Of a DNA stretch of 64,000 nt, positions 19,825 through 29,703 are shown piece after piece. The DNA is taken from positions 682,001-746,000 of the forward strand of contig NZ_CP038228.1 in the NCBI RefSeq assembly GCF_006838285.1. The letters are read 5' to 3'. How positions within the stretch are numbered: position 1 is the first letter of the stretch; each line of letters starts with the position of its first letter. This stretch comes from Xanthomonas translucens pv. cerealis. Its GTDB lineage: Bacteria; Pseudomonadota; Gammaproteobacteria; Xanthomonadales; Xanthomonadaceae. The notes beneath the pieces are model-generated. The model did no database searches and was not told the origin of the DNA. It was given only the letters and a program-made list of their open reading frames with translations. The position numbers and the translations under genes are program-made.

Positions 19825-20685
19825 TTACAAATCCTGTTCGTAGCGCACGTAGGGAATGGTGCCTTCCTCGGTGCTGATGTTGTTCGGGGCGAACGGATTC
19901 TTGCCTCGGGTGACCACGTTCTCGGCGCCGACGGTCAGCTGGCCGCTCCACGGGGTGCGCCAGGTCAGGCCCACGCCGAGACCGGACCACTTGCCGGGCT
20001 GGCCCGGCGCGTCGACCACGCGGCCGATCACGTTGGCGCTGAACGAGCCGTAGCCGCCGCCGATGCTCAGGCTCTTGCTGTCCCACTGGTCGACCAGCGC
20101 CTGCGAGGCGTCGGCGATCGGGACCAAACGCGCGCGCGCATAGGTGCCGCCGATCGAGACGAAGCCTTCGCGGCCGATGTTCTGCTGCGCGAACACGGTC
20201 AGGTCGTTCTGCTCCATGCGCAGCGATGGGGTCTTGTTGGCTCCCGCCAGCCATGGCGGCATGTTCTCGCGGCCGGTCCCGGCCGACAGCGACAGGCGCC
20301 CGCCGGGACGGTTGAAGGTGGTGGTCGCGGCGACATGGTGGCCGACATCGCCGTCGTCGTCGCCCAGGCTGGCAAGCATGCAATGGCTGGCCAGGCCGCT
20401 GATGCTGCTGCCGCTGGCGCTGTTGCACAGCAGGCCGAGCGAGTCGCCGGAGGACAGGCCGAAGGCGGCGTCGAGCGAATTGCGGCCGAAGTGCCAGCGT
20501 GCGCCGACCGCCTGTTCGCCGGTCGGTTCCAGGTACAGCAAGGCCTCGACCTTGCCGCTGCCCTTGTTCCACACCGGCAGCACGGTACGGTCGTGGTTGC
20601 CGGCGGGCTTGCTCTGCGCGTGCGCGCCCGTGCTCGCCGCAAGGGCGATCAGCAGGGCAAGAGGTAGGCGCAGTAAGGCTCGCAT
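19825..20685 (-). CDS. Exported outer-membrane barrel-like protein of unknown function
   Basis: 286 residues. A signal peptide ends at GAHAQ (about residue 23). The rest alternates polar and hydrophobic residues with repeated Gly/aromatic strand patterns (SLSIGGGYGSFSANVIG, LGVGLTWRTPWSGQLTVGAENV). It ends in a TonB-receptor-like C-terminus, with IPYVRYEQDL resembling the last strand. The AENVVTRGKNPF segment resembles the last strands of TonB-dependent receptors, but no plug is present and the protein is much shorter. It lies next to a TonB-dependent receptor and may serve as an accessory. Function unknown. Confidence 0.75.
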   Translation of the reverse strand: MRALLRLPLALLIALAASTGAHAQSKPAGNHDRTVLPVWNKGSGKVEALLYLEPTGEQAVGARWHFGRNSLDAAFGLSSGDSLGLLCNSASGSSISGLASHCMLASLGDDDGDVGHHVAATTTFNRPGGRLSLSAGTGRENMPPWLAGANKTPSLRMEQNDLTVFAQQNIGREGFVSIGGTYARARLVPIADASQALVDQWDSKSLSIGGGYGSFSANVIGRVVDAPGQPGKWSGLGVGLTWRTPWSGQLTVGAENVVTRGKNPFAPNNISTEEGTIPYVRYEQDL

Positions 20686-20801
20686 CGAAGGTGTGTGACT
20701 CTCGGGCAGGAACTAAAGTTCCCGCCGGGCAGGGGCAATGATGCTAGAGGATTTATGTTTCTTTAACAAGTCGGACTCCCTGTCCTAATCCCCATTTCCG
20801 A

Positions 20802-21698
20802 CTATTGCAAGCGCTCGGGAGGCGTCGGTTCAGCCGGTGTTGCAGCGAACAATACGCCGAATTCCGTCAAGGGGAAGTCATAGCGACGGCCGCAGAACTC
20901 GCACCGTATCTCAACTTGGCCGGTTGTCTCGGCGGCGGCGCGGGCTTCTTCCTCGCCCAGCGAACGCAGCATGGCCGCCACCCGCTCGCGCGAGCAGGAG
21001 CAGCCGAAGCGCAGCGGCCTGGTTCCCAGCAGTTCCGGGGCTTCCTCGTGAAATAGCCGGTGCAGCAGGGTCGCCGCCGGCAGGGCCAGTAATTCGGCTT
21101 CGCTCACGGTTTCGAACAAGGCACCGGCGCGGTTCCAGCCGTCCTCGTCGCCGCTGTCGCCGGGCAGCTTCTGCAACAACAGGCCGGCCGCCTGGTGGCC
21201 GTCGGCGGCCAGGATCAGGCGCGTGGGCAGCTGTTCGGATTGGCGGAAATAGTCTTCGAAGGCCTCGCCCAGTTCGGCCGCCGACAGCGCCACCAGGCTC
21301 TGGTAGCGCTGCGGTTCGCGCGGGTCCAGGCCGGGGTTCTCAATGGTGATCGCCAGCAGCGCGTCGGTGCCGAGCGCGCGCAGGTCGCGCGGCGCGTCGC
21401 TGCCTTCGGTCAGCTGGACGATGCCGCGCAGGGTACCGGCCGCGGTGCATTCGGCGAACAGGGTGCGCAGCGCGCCCTGGCTGCGCAGCTGCACCGACAG
21501 GCGCCCGTCGACCTTGGTGTGGCCGGTGAACAGGGCTGCGGCCACGCAGGCCTCGCCGAGCAACTCGGTGGCCGCGGCGGGATAGTTGCCTGGCGCGAGA
21601 ATCTCGCGCCAGGCCGATTGCAGGCGCACGTGCACGCCGCGCACGCCGGCGCCGGGCAGCAGGAAGCGGGTCAGGTGATCGTGTTCGAAAGAACTCAT
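20802..21698 (-). CDS. hslO: Redox-regulated chaperone Hsp33
   Basis: 298 residues. The C-terminal zinc site shows both conserved cysteine pairs, CSC (in FGCSCSRERV) and CEFC; these are reduced and zinc-bound in the inactive form and oxidised to disulfides under stress. The N-terminal holdase domain has ELLGEACVAAALF and GRLSVQL. The ATG at 21698 was chosen because the family starts close to HDHLTRFLL; an in-frame ATG at 21716 adds six residues. It is divergent from mtgA with about 54 bp between them. Confidence 0.95.
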   Translation of the reverse strand: MSSFEHDHLTRFLLPGAGVRGVHVRLQSAWREILAPGNYPAAATELLGEACVAAALFTGHTKVDGRLSVQLRSQGALRTLFAECTAAGTLRGIVQLTEGSDAPRDLRALGTDALLAITIENPGLDPREPQRYQSLVALSAAELGEAFEDYFRQSEQLPTRLILAADGHQAAGLLLQKLPGDSGDEDGWNRAGALFETVSEAELLALPAATLLHRLFHEEAPELLGTRPLRFGCSCSRERVAAMLRSLGEEEARAAAETTGQVEIRCEFCGRRYDFPLTEFGVLFAATPAEPTPPERLQ

Positions 21699-21752
21699 CG
21701 CGGTCTCGCTGCGCATGGGAAGATGGCGACCGCAGGATAGTGGGTCATCACG

Positions 21753-22514
21753 GTGGACAAAGTCGAAGAACGCATAGCAATGGGGGCGACGCGCGGCGTT
21801 GCAAGTGGTGCGGCCGTGCCGCGGCCGCGGCGCAGGCGCTGGCTGCTGGCGGCGCCGCTGCTGTTCGCGCTGGCGAGCATCTCGCAGGTGATCGTGCTGC
21901 GCTTCGTCGATCCGCCGTTCTCGGCGATGATGCTGGAGCGCCAGCTCGGCGCCTGGGGCGAGGGCGACTGGTCGTTCCGTGTCGCCTACGACTGGCGCGA
22001 CAGCGCACAGATCGCGCCGAGCCTGCCGATTTCGCTGGTGGCCGCCGAGGACCAGCGCTTTCTCAGTCATCACGGTTTCGATCTGGAGGCGATCGAGAAG
22101 GCGCGCGACCACAATGCGCGCGGCGGACGCCTGCGCGGTGCCAGCACAATCAGCCAGCAGGTGGCCAAGAACCTGTTCCTGTGGCAGGGCCGCAGCTGGC
22201 TGCGCAAGGGATTGGAGGCCTGGTACACGGTGTTGATCGAGGCGCTGTGGTCGAAGCAGCGGATCCTGGAGGTGTATGCCAACGTCGCCGAGTTCGGCGA
22301 CGGGGTCTACGGCGCGCAGGCGGCGGCGCGCAGTTTCTGGGACAAGGATGCGGCGCAGCTGAGTCCGGCGCAGAGCGCGCTGCTGGCGGCGGTGCTGCCG
22401 GCGCCGCAGCGCTACGCCGCCACGCGCCCGGGGCCGTACGTGCAGCGCCGCGCCAACTGGATTCAGCGGCAGACGCGGCAGCTGGGCGGGCCGGCATATC
22501 TGCAGGCGCTGTAG
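21753..22514 (+). CDS. mtgA: Monofunctional peptidoglycan glycosyltransferase
   Basis: 253 residues from a GTG, or 244 from the ATG at 21780. One N-terminal membrane helix (about residues 30-49) precedes a GT51 domain. Its motifs include [14 protein letters not shown] with the catalytic Glu, [17 protein letters not shown], and [20 protein letters not shown]. There is no transpeptidase domain, which defines MtgA. It polymerises lipid II into glycan strands in the periplasm. Both starts are weak; the ATG has a modest GAAGAA upstream. Confidence 0.93.
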   Translation: MDKVEERIAMGATRGVASGAAVPRPRRRRWLLAAPLLFALASISQVIVLRFVDPPFSAMMLERQLGAWGEGDWSFRVAYDWRDSAQIAPSLPISLVAAEDQRFLSHHGFDLEAIEKARDHNARGGRLRGASTISQQVAKNLFLWQGRSWLRKGLEAWYTVLIEALWSKQRILEVYANVAEFGDGVYGAQAAARSFWDKDAAQLSPAQSALLAAVLPAPQRYAATRPGPYVQRRANWIQRQTRQLGGPAYLQAL

Positions 22515-22585
22515 GACATTTGAGCTACTGCGCGTGCGACGTTGTCCGCGATGCGGCGTTTTTGTAGCGGAGGCGCTGCGTTTAG

Positions 22586-22731
22586 CCCCTCTCCCATCGG
22601 AAGAGGGTTTTGGTGAGGGTACGGCGCGAAGCGTCTCGCGGATTTGGGTATGCGAGGCTTCGCCCGTACCCTCATCCGGCGCTGCGCGCCACCTTCCCCC
22701 AAAAAAGGGGGCCATGCTCCCGAGGGGAAGA
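22586..22731. repeat. Dispersed Xanthomonas-type palindromic intergenic repeat
   Basis: The stretch contains a large inverted repeat (TGAGGGTACGGCGCGAAGC at 22614-22632 against GCTTCGCCCGTACCCTCA at 22657-22674). A second hairpin, CCCCC-AAAAAA-GGGGG, is at 22696-22711. The layout of CTCTCCC boxes at one end and ACCTTCCCCC at the other matches a non-coding repeat family common between genes in Xanthomonas. It fills most of the 318-bp gap between mtgA and the glycosyltransferase. Confidence 0.75.
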
Positions 22732-22832
22732 AGGAACAGCTGTTGCCGGTGGGAGAAGGGAGCGACTCCGGATTCTCGTCAGGTGGCGCGCTGCCGCTGG
22801 TGAACGCGCAGGCCGCTCCGTACCATCGGCAC

Positions 22833-23855
22833 ATGGAACCCGAGCGCCTGACCGTCGTCGTCACTGCCTTCAACGAGGCGCAGACCCTGCCGCTGCTGCA
22901 GCCGCGCATCCTCGCCGCGCTCGATGGCGTGGATGGCCTGGAGGGACGGGTGCTGTATGTGGACGACGGCAGCCGCGACGCGACCTGGGAAGTGATCCTG
23001 GCGTTGGCCGCGACCGATCCGCGGGTCGGCGCGCTGCGCCTGTCGCGCAATTTCGGCAAGGAGCTGGCGCTGACCGCGGGCCTGGATTTCGTCGAGCACG
23101 GCGCGGCGATGCTGCTGGACGCCGACGGCCAGGATCCGCCGGAGCTGATCGCGCAGTTCGTCGCGCAGTGGCGCGCCGGCTACGACGACATCTACGGCAC
23201 GCGCATCGCGCGCGACGGTGAGAGTTGGCTCAAGCGCGGCACCGCGTCGCTGTTCTACCGCGTGATCGGGCGCCTGTCGAAGACCCCGATTCCGGCCGAT
23301 ACCGGCGATTTCCGCCTGTTGTCGCCGCGCGCGCTGGCGGCGCTGGCGCAGTTGCGCGAACGCCATCGCTTCATGAAGGGGCTGTTCGGCTGGGTCGGTT
23401 TCCGCCAGCTGGCGTTGCCGTACCGGCGTGCGCCGCGCCTGGCCGGGCGCAGCAAGTACGGCCTGTGGCGGTTGTGGAACTTCGCGCTGGAAGGCATCAC
23501 CGGTTTTTCCACCGCGCCGCTGCGGGTGGCGACCTATCTGGGACTGGCGACCGCGCTCGGTGCCTTTCTGTTCGGCACCTGGATTGTGGTCAAGGCGGCG
23601 CTATGGGGCGATCCGGTCGCCGGCTGGCCGACGATGATGGCGGTGATCCTGTTCCTTGGTGGCACGCAGCTGATCGCACTTGGCCTGATCGGCGAATACC
23701 TGGGCCGGTTGTACGAGGAATCCAAGCAGCGGCCGCTGTATCTGGTCGACACCTGGCGTGCACCGGCAGCAGGAGTATCCTCGGCCGTGCGATCCAGCGA
23801 ACCGGGAGGCAGCGATGCGTACGGTACGACAGTTGTTGTGCGACAAGGGCGGTGA
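22833..23855 (+). CDS. Family 2 glycosyltransferase with C-terminal membrane segments
   Basis: 340 residues. A GT-A fold is shown by VVVTAFNEAQTLP, YVDDGSRDATW, RNFGKELALTAGLD and LDADGQDPPEL (DxD metal site). RYRR-type GRSKYGLWRLWNFA precedes two C-terminal transmembrane helices (about residues 230-255 and 265-290). This is the layout of polyprenyl-phosphate sugar transferases such as GtrB/ArnC/DPM1, which load a sugar on undecaprenyl phosphate for use outside the membrane. The sugar is unknown. The ATG at 22833 marks the start of homology; the upstream open frame runs through the intergenic repeat. The 3' end overlaps the CBS gene by 41 nt. Confidence 0.9.
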   Translation: MEPERLTVVVTAFNEAQTLPLLQPRILAALDGVDGLEGRVLYVDDGSRDATWEVILALAATDPRVGALRLSRNFGKELALTAGLDFVEHGAAMLLDADGQDPPELIAQFVAQWRAGYDDIYGTRIARDGESWLKRGTASLFYRVIGRLSKTPIPADTGDFRLLSPRALAALAQLRERHRFMKGLFGWVGFRQLALPYRRAPRLAGRSKYGLWRLWNFALEGITGFSTAPLRVATYLGLATALGAFLFGTWIVVKAALWGDPVAGWPTMMAVILFLGGTQLIALGLIGEYLGRLYEESKQRPLYLVDTWRAPAAGVSSAVRSSEPGGSDAYGTTVVVRQGR

Positions 23856-24243
23856 GGTCCATGCGGTGGCGCCGGATGCGGCGGTGGTCGATGCGCTGCG
23901 GCTGATGGCCGACAAGGGCATCGGCGCGGTCCTGGTGATGCAGGACGGGCGTCTGGCCGGGATCCTGTCCGAGCGCGATTACGCGCGCAAGGTGGTGCTG
24001 CAGGACCGCTCTTCGGCGACCACGCCGGTGCGCGACATCATGAGCGCGAAGGTATACACGGTGGACCCGTCGCAGAGCGTGCAGCAATGCATGGAACTGA
24101 TGACCGGCCAACGCATCCGCCATCTGCCGGTGGTGCAGGCCGGCGCGGTGGTCGGAGTGATCTCGATCGGTGACCTGGTCAAGGCGGTGATCGAGGAGCA
24201 GCAGCGGGAACTGGATCAGTTGCAGCGCTATATCACTAGTTGA
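23815..24243 (+). CDS. Two-CBS-domain protein
   Basis: 142 residues, almost wholly two CBS motifs (about 10-65: VVDALRLMADKGIGAVLVM; about 75-130: QCMELMTGQRIRHLPVV). Such stand-alone pairs bind adenine nucleotides and regulate partner proteins; the partner is unknown. The ATG at 23815 has an excellent GGGAGG ribosome-binding site 5 nt upstream, although it lies inside the 3' end of the glycosyltransferase gene (41-nt overlap in another frame). Confidence 0.92.
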   Translation: MRTVRQLLCDKGGEVHAVAPDAAVVDALRLMADKGIGAVLVMQDGRLAGILSERDYARKVVLQDRSSATTPVRDIMSAKVYTVDPSQSVQQCMELMTGQRIRHLPVVQAGAVVGVISIGDLVKAVIEEQQRELDQLQRYITS

Positions 24244-24244
24244 T

Positions 24245-24309
24245 GGGACCGGGGACCCGGAAAATCAAAAGCCCATGTCGCGCTCTTGCTTTTCCGTGTC
24301 CCCGGTCCC
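24245..24309. terminator. Hairpin of GGGACC-type repeats between convergent genes
   Basis: Arms 24245-24264 and 24290-24309 pair over 20 nt with one mismatch. The arms are built from GGGACCG-like 7-nt units plus an AAAA/TTTT end near the loop. It lies between the ends of the CBS and AsmA-like genes and probably terminates both. The same repeat type occurs at 44928 and 48644. Confidence 0.75.
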
Positions 24310-24325
24310 CGGTCCCGAGTCCCGG

Positions 24326-26305
24326 CTACTTCGCGTGGTGACCGACGCAATCGACGTCCTTGCCTGGCCCCGTCTCGAAGGTCGCCAGCAGGGCCGCCGG
24401 CGGGGCGATGGCGCCTAGCGCCAGGGCGACTGCGCCGCGCATGCCCAGGGCCTTGAAGTCGGGGCGGAAGGTCGGGTCCTTGAAGGTGCCGGCGACGCGC
24501 AACGGCGAGCGCAACGACAAAATGCTGTGGTCCTTCGGGCGCGCCTTCAGCAGCAGGTCCAGTTTTTCGTCGCCCAGGTCGATGTTGCCGCTGCCGACGA
24601 GCAGCGTGTCAGTGGTGTCGAAGGCCAGCGCGCGCGCGTCCATCACCCCGTTCCTGACCGCGAAATCGCCGAATGCGCAGCGCACCGGAATCTGCCGGTC
24701 CTTGGTGACCAGGAACTTTAGCGATTCGGCGATGTCCAGCCCGGCCAGTTCCATGACCAGGTTGCTGACGTGGCCCTTGCCCATGCCGATGGCGACGCTG
24801 CCGTCGGCGCTGCCGAGCATCTGCGCGATCGAGTTGCCGGTGCCGGCCAGTGCGATCTCGCCGCCGATCGCGCCGGAGGCTTCCTTGGCCAGTTGCCCGT
24901 CCGGGAACAGCTTGCCCAGCTGCATGCCGCGCACCGAGATCTGCGCGCGGGTAGCGATGGTGGATTTGCGTGCATCCATGCGGATGTCCGAGCGGATGTT
25001 GCCGCCGGCCACGCCGAAGTCGAGCGGCTGCAGCAGCAGCACGCCGTCGTTGAGCTTCAGGTGCGCGTCCATGGCGTCCAGCGGCAGTGTTTGCGCGTTG
25101 ATCCGCTGCGCCTTCCAGCGGACGTCTGCGTCCATCGCGCGCAGCTTGCCGAGGTCGTACGGCGTGGACGGCAGCAGCTTGGCGCTGGCCGCGAGTTTGG
25201 CCGCCTGCGCCTTCTGTTCGTCGTTGGCGGTCTCGCCGGCGCCGGTGCGCGGCGGCGCGCCGACGAAGCCGCCCAGGTCGTCGAAGTCCAGGCGCCGCGA
25301 ACGCAGGTCGGCGTGCAGGAACGGGCGCTGTCCGGCGCTGTCGATCTGCACGGTGCCGGCCAGGTCGCTGTCGCCGGCGCGGCCGTTGAAGTCCTCGTAG
25401 CGCCAGATTTCGCCCTTGCGCTTGAGCCGGCCGTCCAGTTGATAGGGCGGGGTGGAGGGCATGGCGATGCCGAGCAGCGGATACAGGTGCTGCATGTCGG
25501 TGCCGGCCAGGCTCAGCTGCAGGTCGAACACGCGCAGCTGGAACGGATTGGTCAGGGTGCCGCGCATGTGCGCGCGGGTGCTGCCGGCGCTGCCGCGCAG
25601 GTCGATCTTGAACGGATGGTCGCTTTCGCTCAGTTCCAGCGGCGAAGCGGTGTTGCCCTTGAGCGTGAACGGGTTGCCGCGCCAGCGGCCATCGCCGGCG
25701 ACCGCGATCGGCGGCGCTGCGTCGCCGCTGCGTCGCTGCGAGGTCAGGCTGTCGACGCTGACGTCGATATCGGTACGGCCAGGCACGTCCTGAAAGCGCA
25801 GCCGTCCCTGTTGCACCAGCATGCGGCCCAGGACCACCTGGGTGCCGCCATCGCTGCTGCCGAAGTTCCAGTTGCCGGGTTGCCCGTTCGGCCCGGTTTC
25901 GAGCAGCAGATTCGGCTGGGTCAGGCGGATCTCGGGAATGCGCAGTTTGCCGCGCAGCAGCGGCCACAACGCGAGATCGATCTCGGCACGTTGCGCGCTG
26001 GCCATCTGCGGCTGTTTCGACCAGTCCGCGTTGGCGAAGCGCAGGCGCTCGCCGCAGAGGGTGATGGTGCGGCCGAGGTCCACGTCGAGGTTGCCGTCGA
26101 TGTGGAATGCGCGGCCGGTCTTGGCCTGCACGGCACGTTCGACGGGACCCTTGAACCAGTTCCAGTCGAACACCAGGATGACGATCAACAGAACCAGTAC
26201 CAGCGCGCCGAGCACGAACGGCCAGCGCCGCAGGCGGCCATCGTTGCGGCGCCAGGGCCAGGAGCGGCGTCGGCCACGTGGTGTAGAAGTGGGTTCGCGA
26301 TCCAT
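24326..26305 (-). CDS. AsmA-family inner-membrane protein
   Basis: 659 residues. A basic N-terminus is followed by one membrane helix (about residues 29-47), then GPVERAVQAKTGRAFHIDGNLDVDLG, the characteristic AsmA N-terminal domain. A long periplasmic beta-rich body follows, with the AsmA C-terminal segment (LLLKARPKDHSILSLRSPLRVAGTFKDPTFRPD). Members of this family bridge the envelope and are linked to phospholipid transport and outer-membrane homeostasis. The exact paralogue (YhjG-like by size) is uncertain. Confidence 0.88.
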   Translation of the reverse strand: MDREPTSTPRGRRRSWPWRRNDGRLRRWPFVLGALVLVLLIVILVFDWNWFKGPVERAVQAKTGRAFHIDGNLDVDLGRTITLCGERLRFANADWSKQPQMASAQRAEIDLALWPLLRGKLRIPEIRLTQPNLLLETGPNGQPGNWNFGSSDGGTQVVLGRMLVQQGRLRFQDVPGRTDIDVSVDSLTSQRRSGDAAPPIAVAGDGRWRGNPFTLKGNTASPLELSESDHPFKIDLRGSAGSTRAHMRGTLTNPFQLRVFDLQLSLAGTDMQHLYPLLGIAMPSTPPYQLDGRLKRKGEIWRYEDFNGRAGDSDLAGTVQIDSAGQRPFLHADLRSRRLDFDDLGGFVGAPPRTGAGETANDEQKAQAAKLAASAKLLPSTPYDLGKLRAMDADVRWKAQRINAQTLPLDAMDAHLKLNDGVLLLQPLDFGVAGGNIRSDIRMDARKSTIATRAQISVRGMQLGKLFPDGQLAKEASGAIGGEIALAGTGNSIAQMLGSADGSVAIGMGKGHVSNLVMELAGLDIAESLKFLVTKDRQIPVRCAFGDFAVRNGVMDARALAFDTTDTLLVGSGNIDLGDEKLDLLLKARPKDHSILSLRSPLRVAGTFKDPTFRPDFKALGMRGAVALALGAIAPPAALLATFETGPGKDVDCVGHHAK

Positions 26306-26366
26306 CCGGCCATAGTAGGCGGTGCGCGTGCACGGGGTGCGAAAGGGGCGCGTCGCGCCAGGCGCG

Positions 26367-27038
26367 CTAGAGCACTTGCGCGGTCACCGCAACGAAATGG
26401 CAGACGCTGCCGGCGAGCACGAACAGGTGCCAGATCGCATGGAAGTAGCGCACGGTATCGCGCTGATAGAAGTAGGTGCCCAGCGTGTAGAACAGGCCGC
26501 CGGCCAGCAGCCAGCACAGGGTGGGGACATCGACCGAGTGCAGCAGCGGCTCGATCGCGACCACAATCAGCCAGCCCATGGCCAGGTAGAGGATGGTCGA
26601 CAGCAAGCGGAAGCGGCCGGTGAAGAACAGCTTGAACACCACCCCGGCCAGGGCGATGCTCCAGATCGCCGCGAACAGGCCCCAGCCCCAGGGGCCGCGC
26701 AGGCCGATCAGGGTGAACGGGGTGTAGGTGCCGGCGATCAGCACGTAGATCGCGCAGTGGTCCAGCACCTGCAGTCGCGCCTTGACTCCCGGATGCGGGA
26801 TGGCGTGATACAGCGTGGAGGCGGTGTACAGCAGCAGCAAGGCGACCCCGAACACGATGGCCCCGGCCAGCTGCCAGCCATCGCCGTAGATCGCGGCCAG
26901 GGTGATGAGGACCGAACTGCCGGCCAGTGCGGCGACTGCGCCCAGGCCGTGGGTCAGCGCGCTGGCCAGTTCGTCGCGCCAGTCCGTAGAAGGCGGCGCG
27001 TCGGCATTCATGAGCGAGGGCCGTGGGTCTGCTTCCAT
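26367..27038 (-). CDS. Hemolysin III family (HlyIII/PAQR-like) membrane protein
   Basis: 223 residues, about seven membrane helices. Family signatures are the N-terminal ELASALTHGLGAVAALAG, STLYHAIPH, DHCAIYVLIAGTYTPF, and the C-terminal FHAIWHLFVLAGSVCHF. The conserved His residues are expected metal ligands of the PAQR fold. Bacterial members affect membrane homeostasis; hemolytic activity is not implied. An in-frame ATG at 27011 (MNADAPP) is an alternative start. Confidence 0.92.
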   Translation of the reverse strand: MEADPRPSLMNADAPPSTDWRDELASALTHGLGAVAALAGSSVLITLAAIYGDGWQLAGAIVFGVALLLLYTASTLYHAIPHPGVKARLQVLDHCAIYVLIAGTYTPFTLIGLRGPWGWGLFAAIWSIALAGVVFKLFFTGRFRLLSTILYLAMGWLIVVAIEPLLHSVDVPTLCWLLAGGLFYTLGTYFYQRDTVRYFHAIWHLFVLAGSVCHFVAVTAQVL

Positions 27039-27139
27039 GGCGCGAAAAGGTACCTCAATTGCGAGCGATTCGCATCCGTTGTGGCGCAGCGAGTGGCGCG
27101 CGGTTCACGCCCGCGCGCTTGCCGCTGCAGACCGGCGCC

Positions 27140-28744
<1,605 letters not shown>

Positions 28745-28790
28745 GGCAACGGCGCCCACTGGGCGATCACGGCTACAGGGAAGCGCGCGA

Positions 28791-29243
28791 TTATAGCGCC
28801 GCGCCGCCTGGCACGGGTTGCGTGGCGTCCGTGGCGTCCTCGCTGCGCGGCAGCCTGAGTTCGCCCAGCGCGCCGGCCATGCGCAACGGGTGCGCGTCTT
28901 GGTGGCTGAAACGGCCGCCCACGCCCTGGTCCGCGCGCACCGGAGCGTCTTCGAACGGCAGGCTGTACAGCACGTCCTGCGGCTTGGCGGCCGGGTCGCC
29001 GGGCACGGCCTCCAGCATCGGCTCGAATGGGCTGGGGTAGCGCGGGTCTCAGGGATACAGCCGCGACAGCAGTGCGCTGCCGCGGTCGGGCAGCAACGCG
29101 CGCAGCGGCAGTGCAGGAACTGCGGCGAGGTTGTCGGCGCGGCGGGAGCGCAGTTGCCCCTGCACCTGACCGTCCACGCGGTTGTCGGCCCAGGCCTGCT
29201 GGCGCGGGACCTGGCCGTCCACGCGCAGCTGTGCCAGCGCCAC
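28791..29243 (-). pseudogene. Possible decayed gene upstream of prfC
   Basis: One minus-strand frame reads as plausible protein for about 150 codons but is broken by a single TGA at 29049-29051. The part before it ends [15 protein letters not shown]. The part after it contains [32 protein letters not shown] and [22 protein letters not shown]. No start codon better than the GTG at 29243 is available, and the family is not recognised. It could be a true remnant with an in-frame stop or just non-coding high-GC DNA. The roughly 770-bp gap from 28745 to the riboswitch has no other gene candidate. Confidence 0.3.
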
Positions 29244-29482
29244 ATCAGCAGCCGCTTGTTGCGGCCGTGGGGCGGGCGTCGCCGCGCGTTGCGGATCCGT
29301 GGCATGGTCGCCGTAGTGGGCGACACCGTCGGCGTCGCGGACACTGGTGGGGGCCGGTCACTGGCCGGTCACTGGCCAGGCATGGGGGCTCCTGGCGCCG
29401 GTGTGGGGAGCACAGTGGCGGTGCGCAGTATGCGGTAGCCAGCGATGTGGCTTCTTATATCGCTCCATCCGAATAAAGAGAT

Positions 29483-29511
29483 TTGACAGCGCCGAAAAAC
29501 GCTGGCATCGT
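29483..29511 (+). promoter_or_regulatory. Candidate sigma-70 promoter of the met operon
   Basis: A perfect -35 hexamer TTGACA (29483-29488) is followed 17 nt later by a weak -10 CATCGT (29506-29511). Start of transcription would be near 29518, exactly at the 5' edge of the riboswitch aptamer, which supports the assignment. Confidence 0.55.
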
Positions 29512-29517
29512 GGCGCC

Positions 29518-29632
29518 ACCATCGAGACCGGCGGAGGGACAGGCCCTTTGATGCCGGGGCAGCCAGCGGACGCGCAAGCGACCGTGTAGGTGCCAAATCC
29601 TGCGGGGACCACCGCGTCCGCCGAAAGATGGT
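29518..29632 (+). ncRNA. SAM-I riboswitch (S-box) upstream of metX
   Basis: Core conserved elements are present in order: the P1 arm ACCATC, GGCGGAGGGAC, AGGCCCTTTGATGCCGGGGCAGCC, a variable P3 hairpin, AGGTGCCAAATCCTGC, and CCGAAAGATGGT closing P1 (29518-29523 pairs with 29627-29632). The aptamer binds S-adenosylmethionine, here to reduce methionine synthesis. Downstream (29633-29703) hairpins CGTGC-CTTC-GCACG and GAGCT/AGCTC can form, but no T-run follows. Control is therefore more likely at translation initiation, or via Rho, than by an intrinsic terminator. Confidence 0.93.
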
Positions 29633-29703
29633 TCGATTCGTGCCTTCGCACGTCGAACGCGAGCTCCGCGAAGCTCGATGGCCGTTCCTCCCCGGATACC
29701 GCC

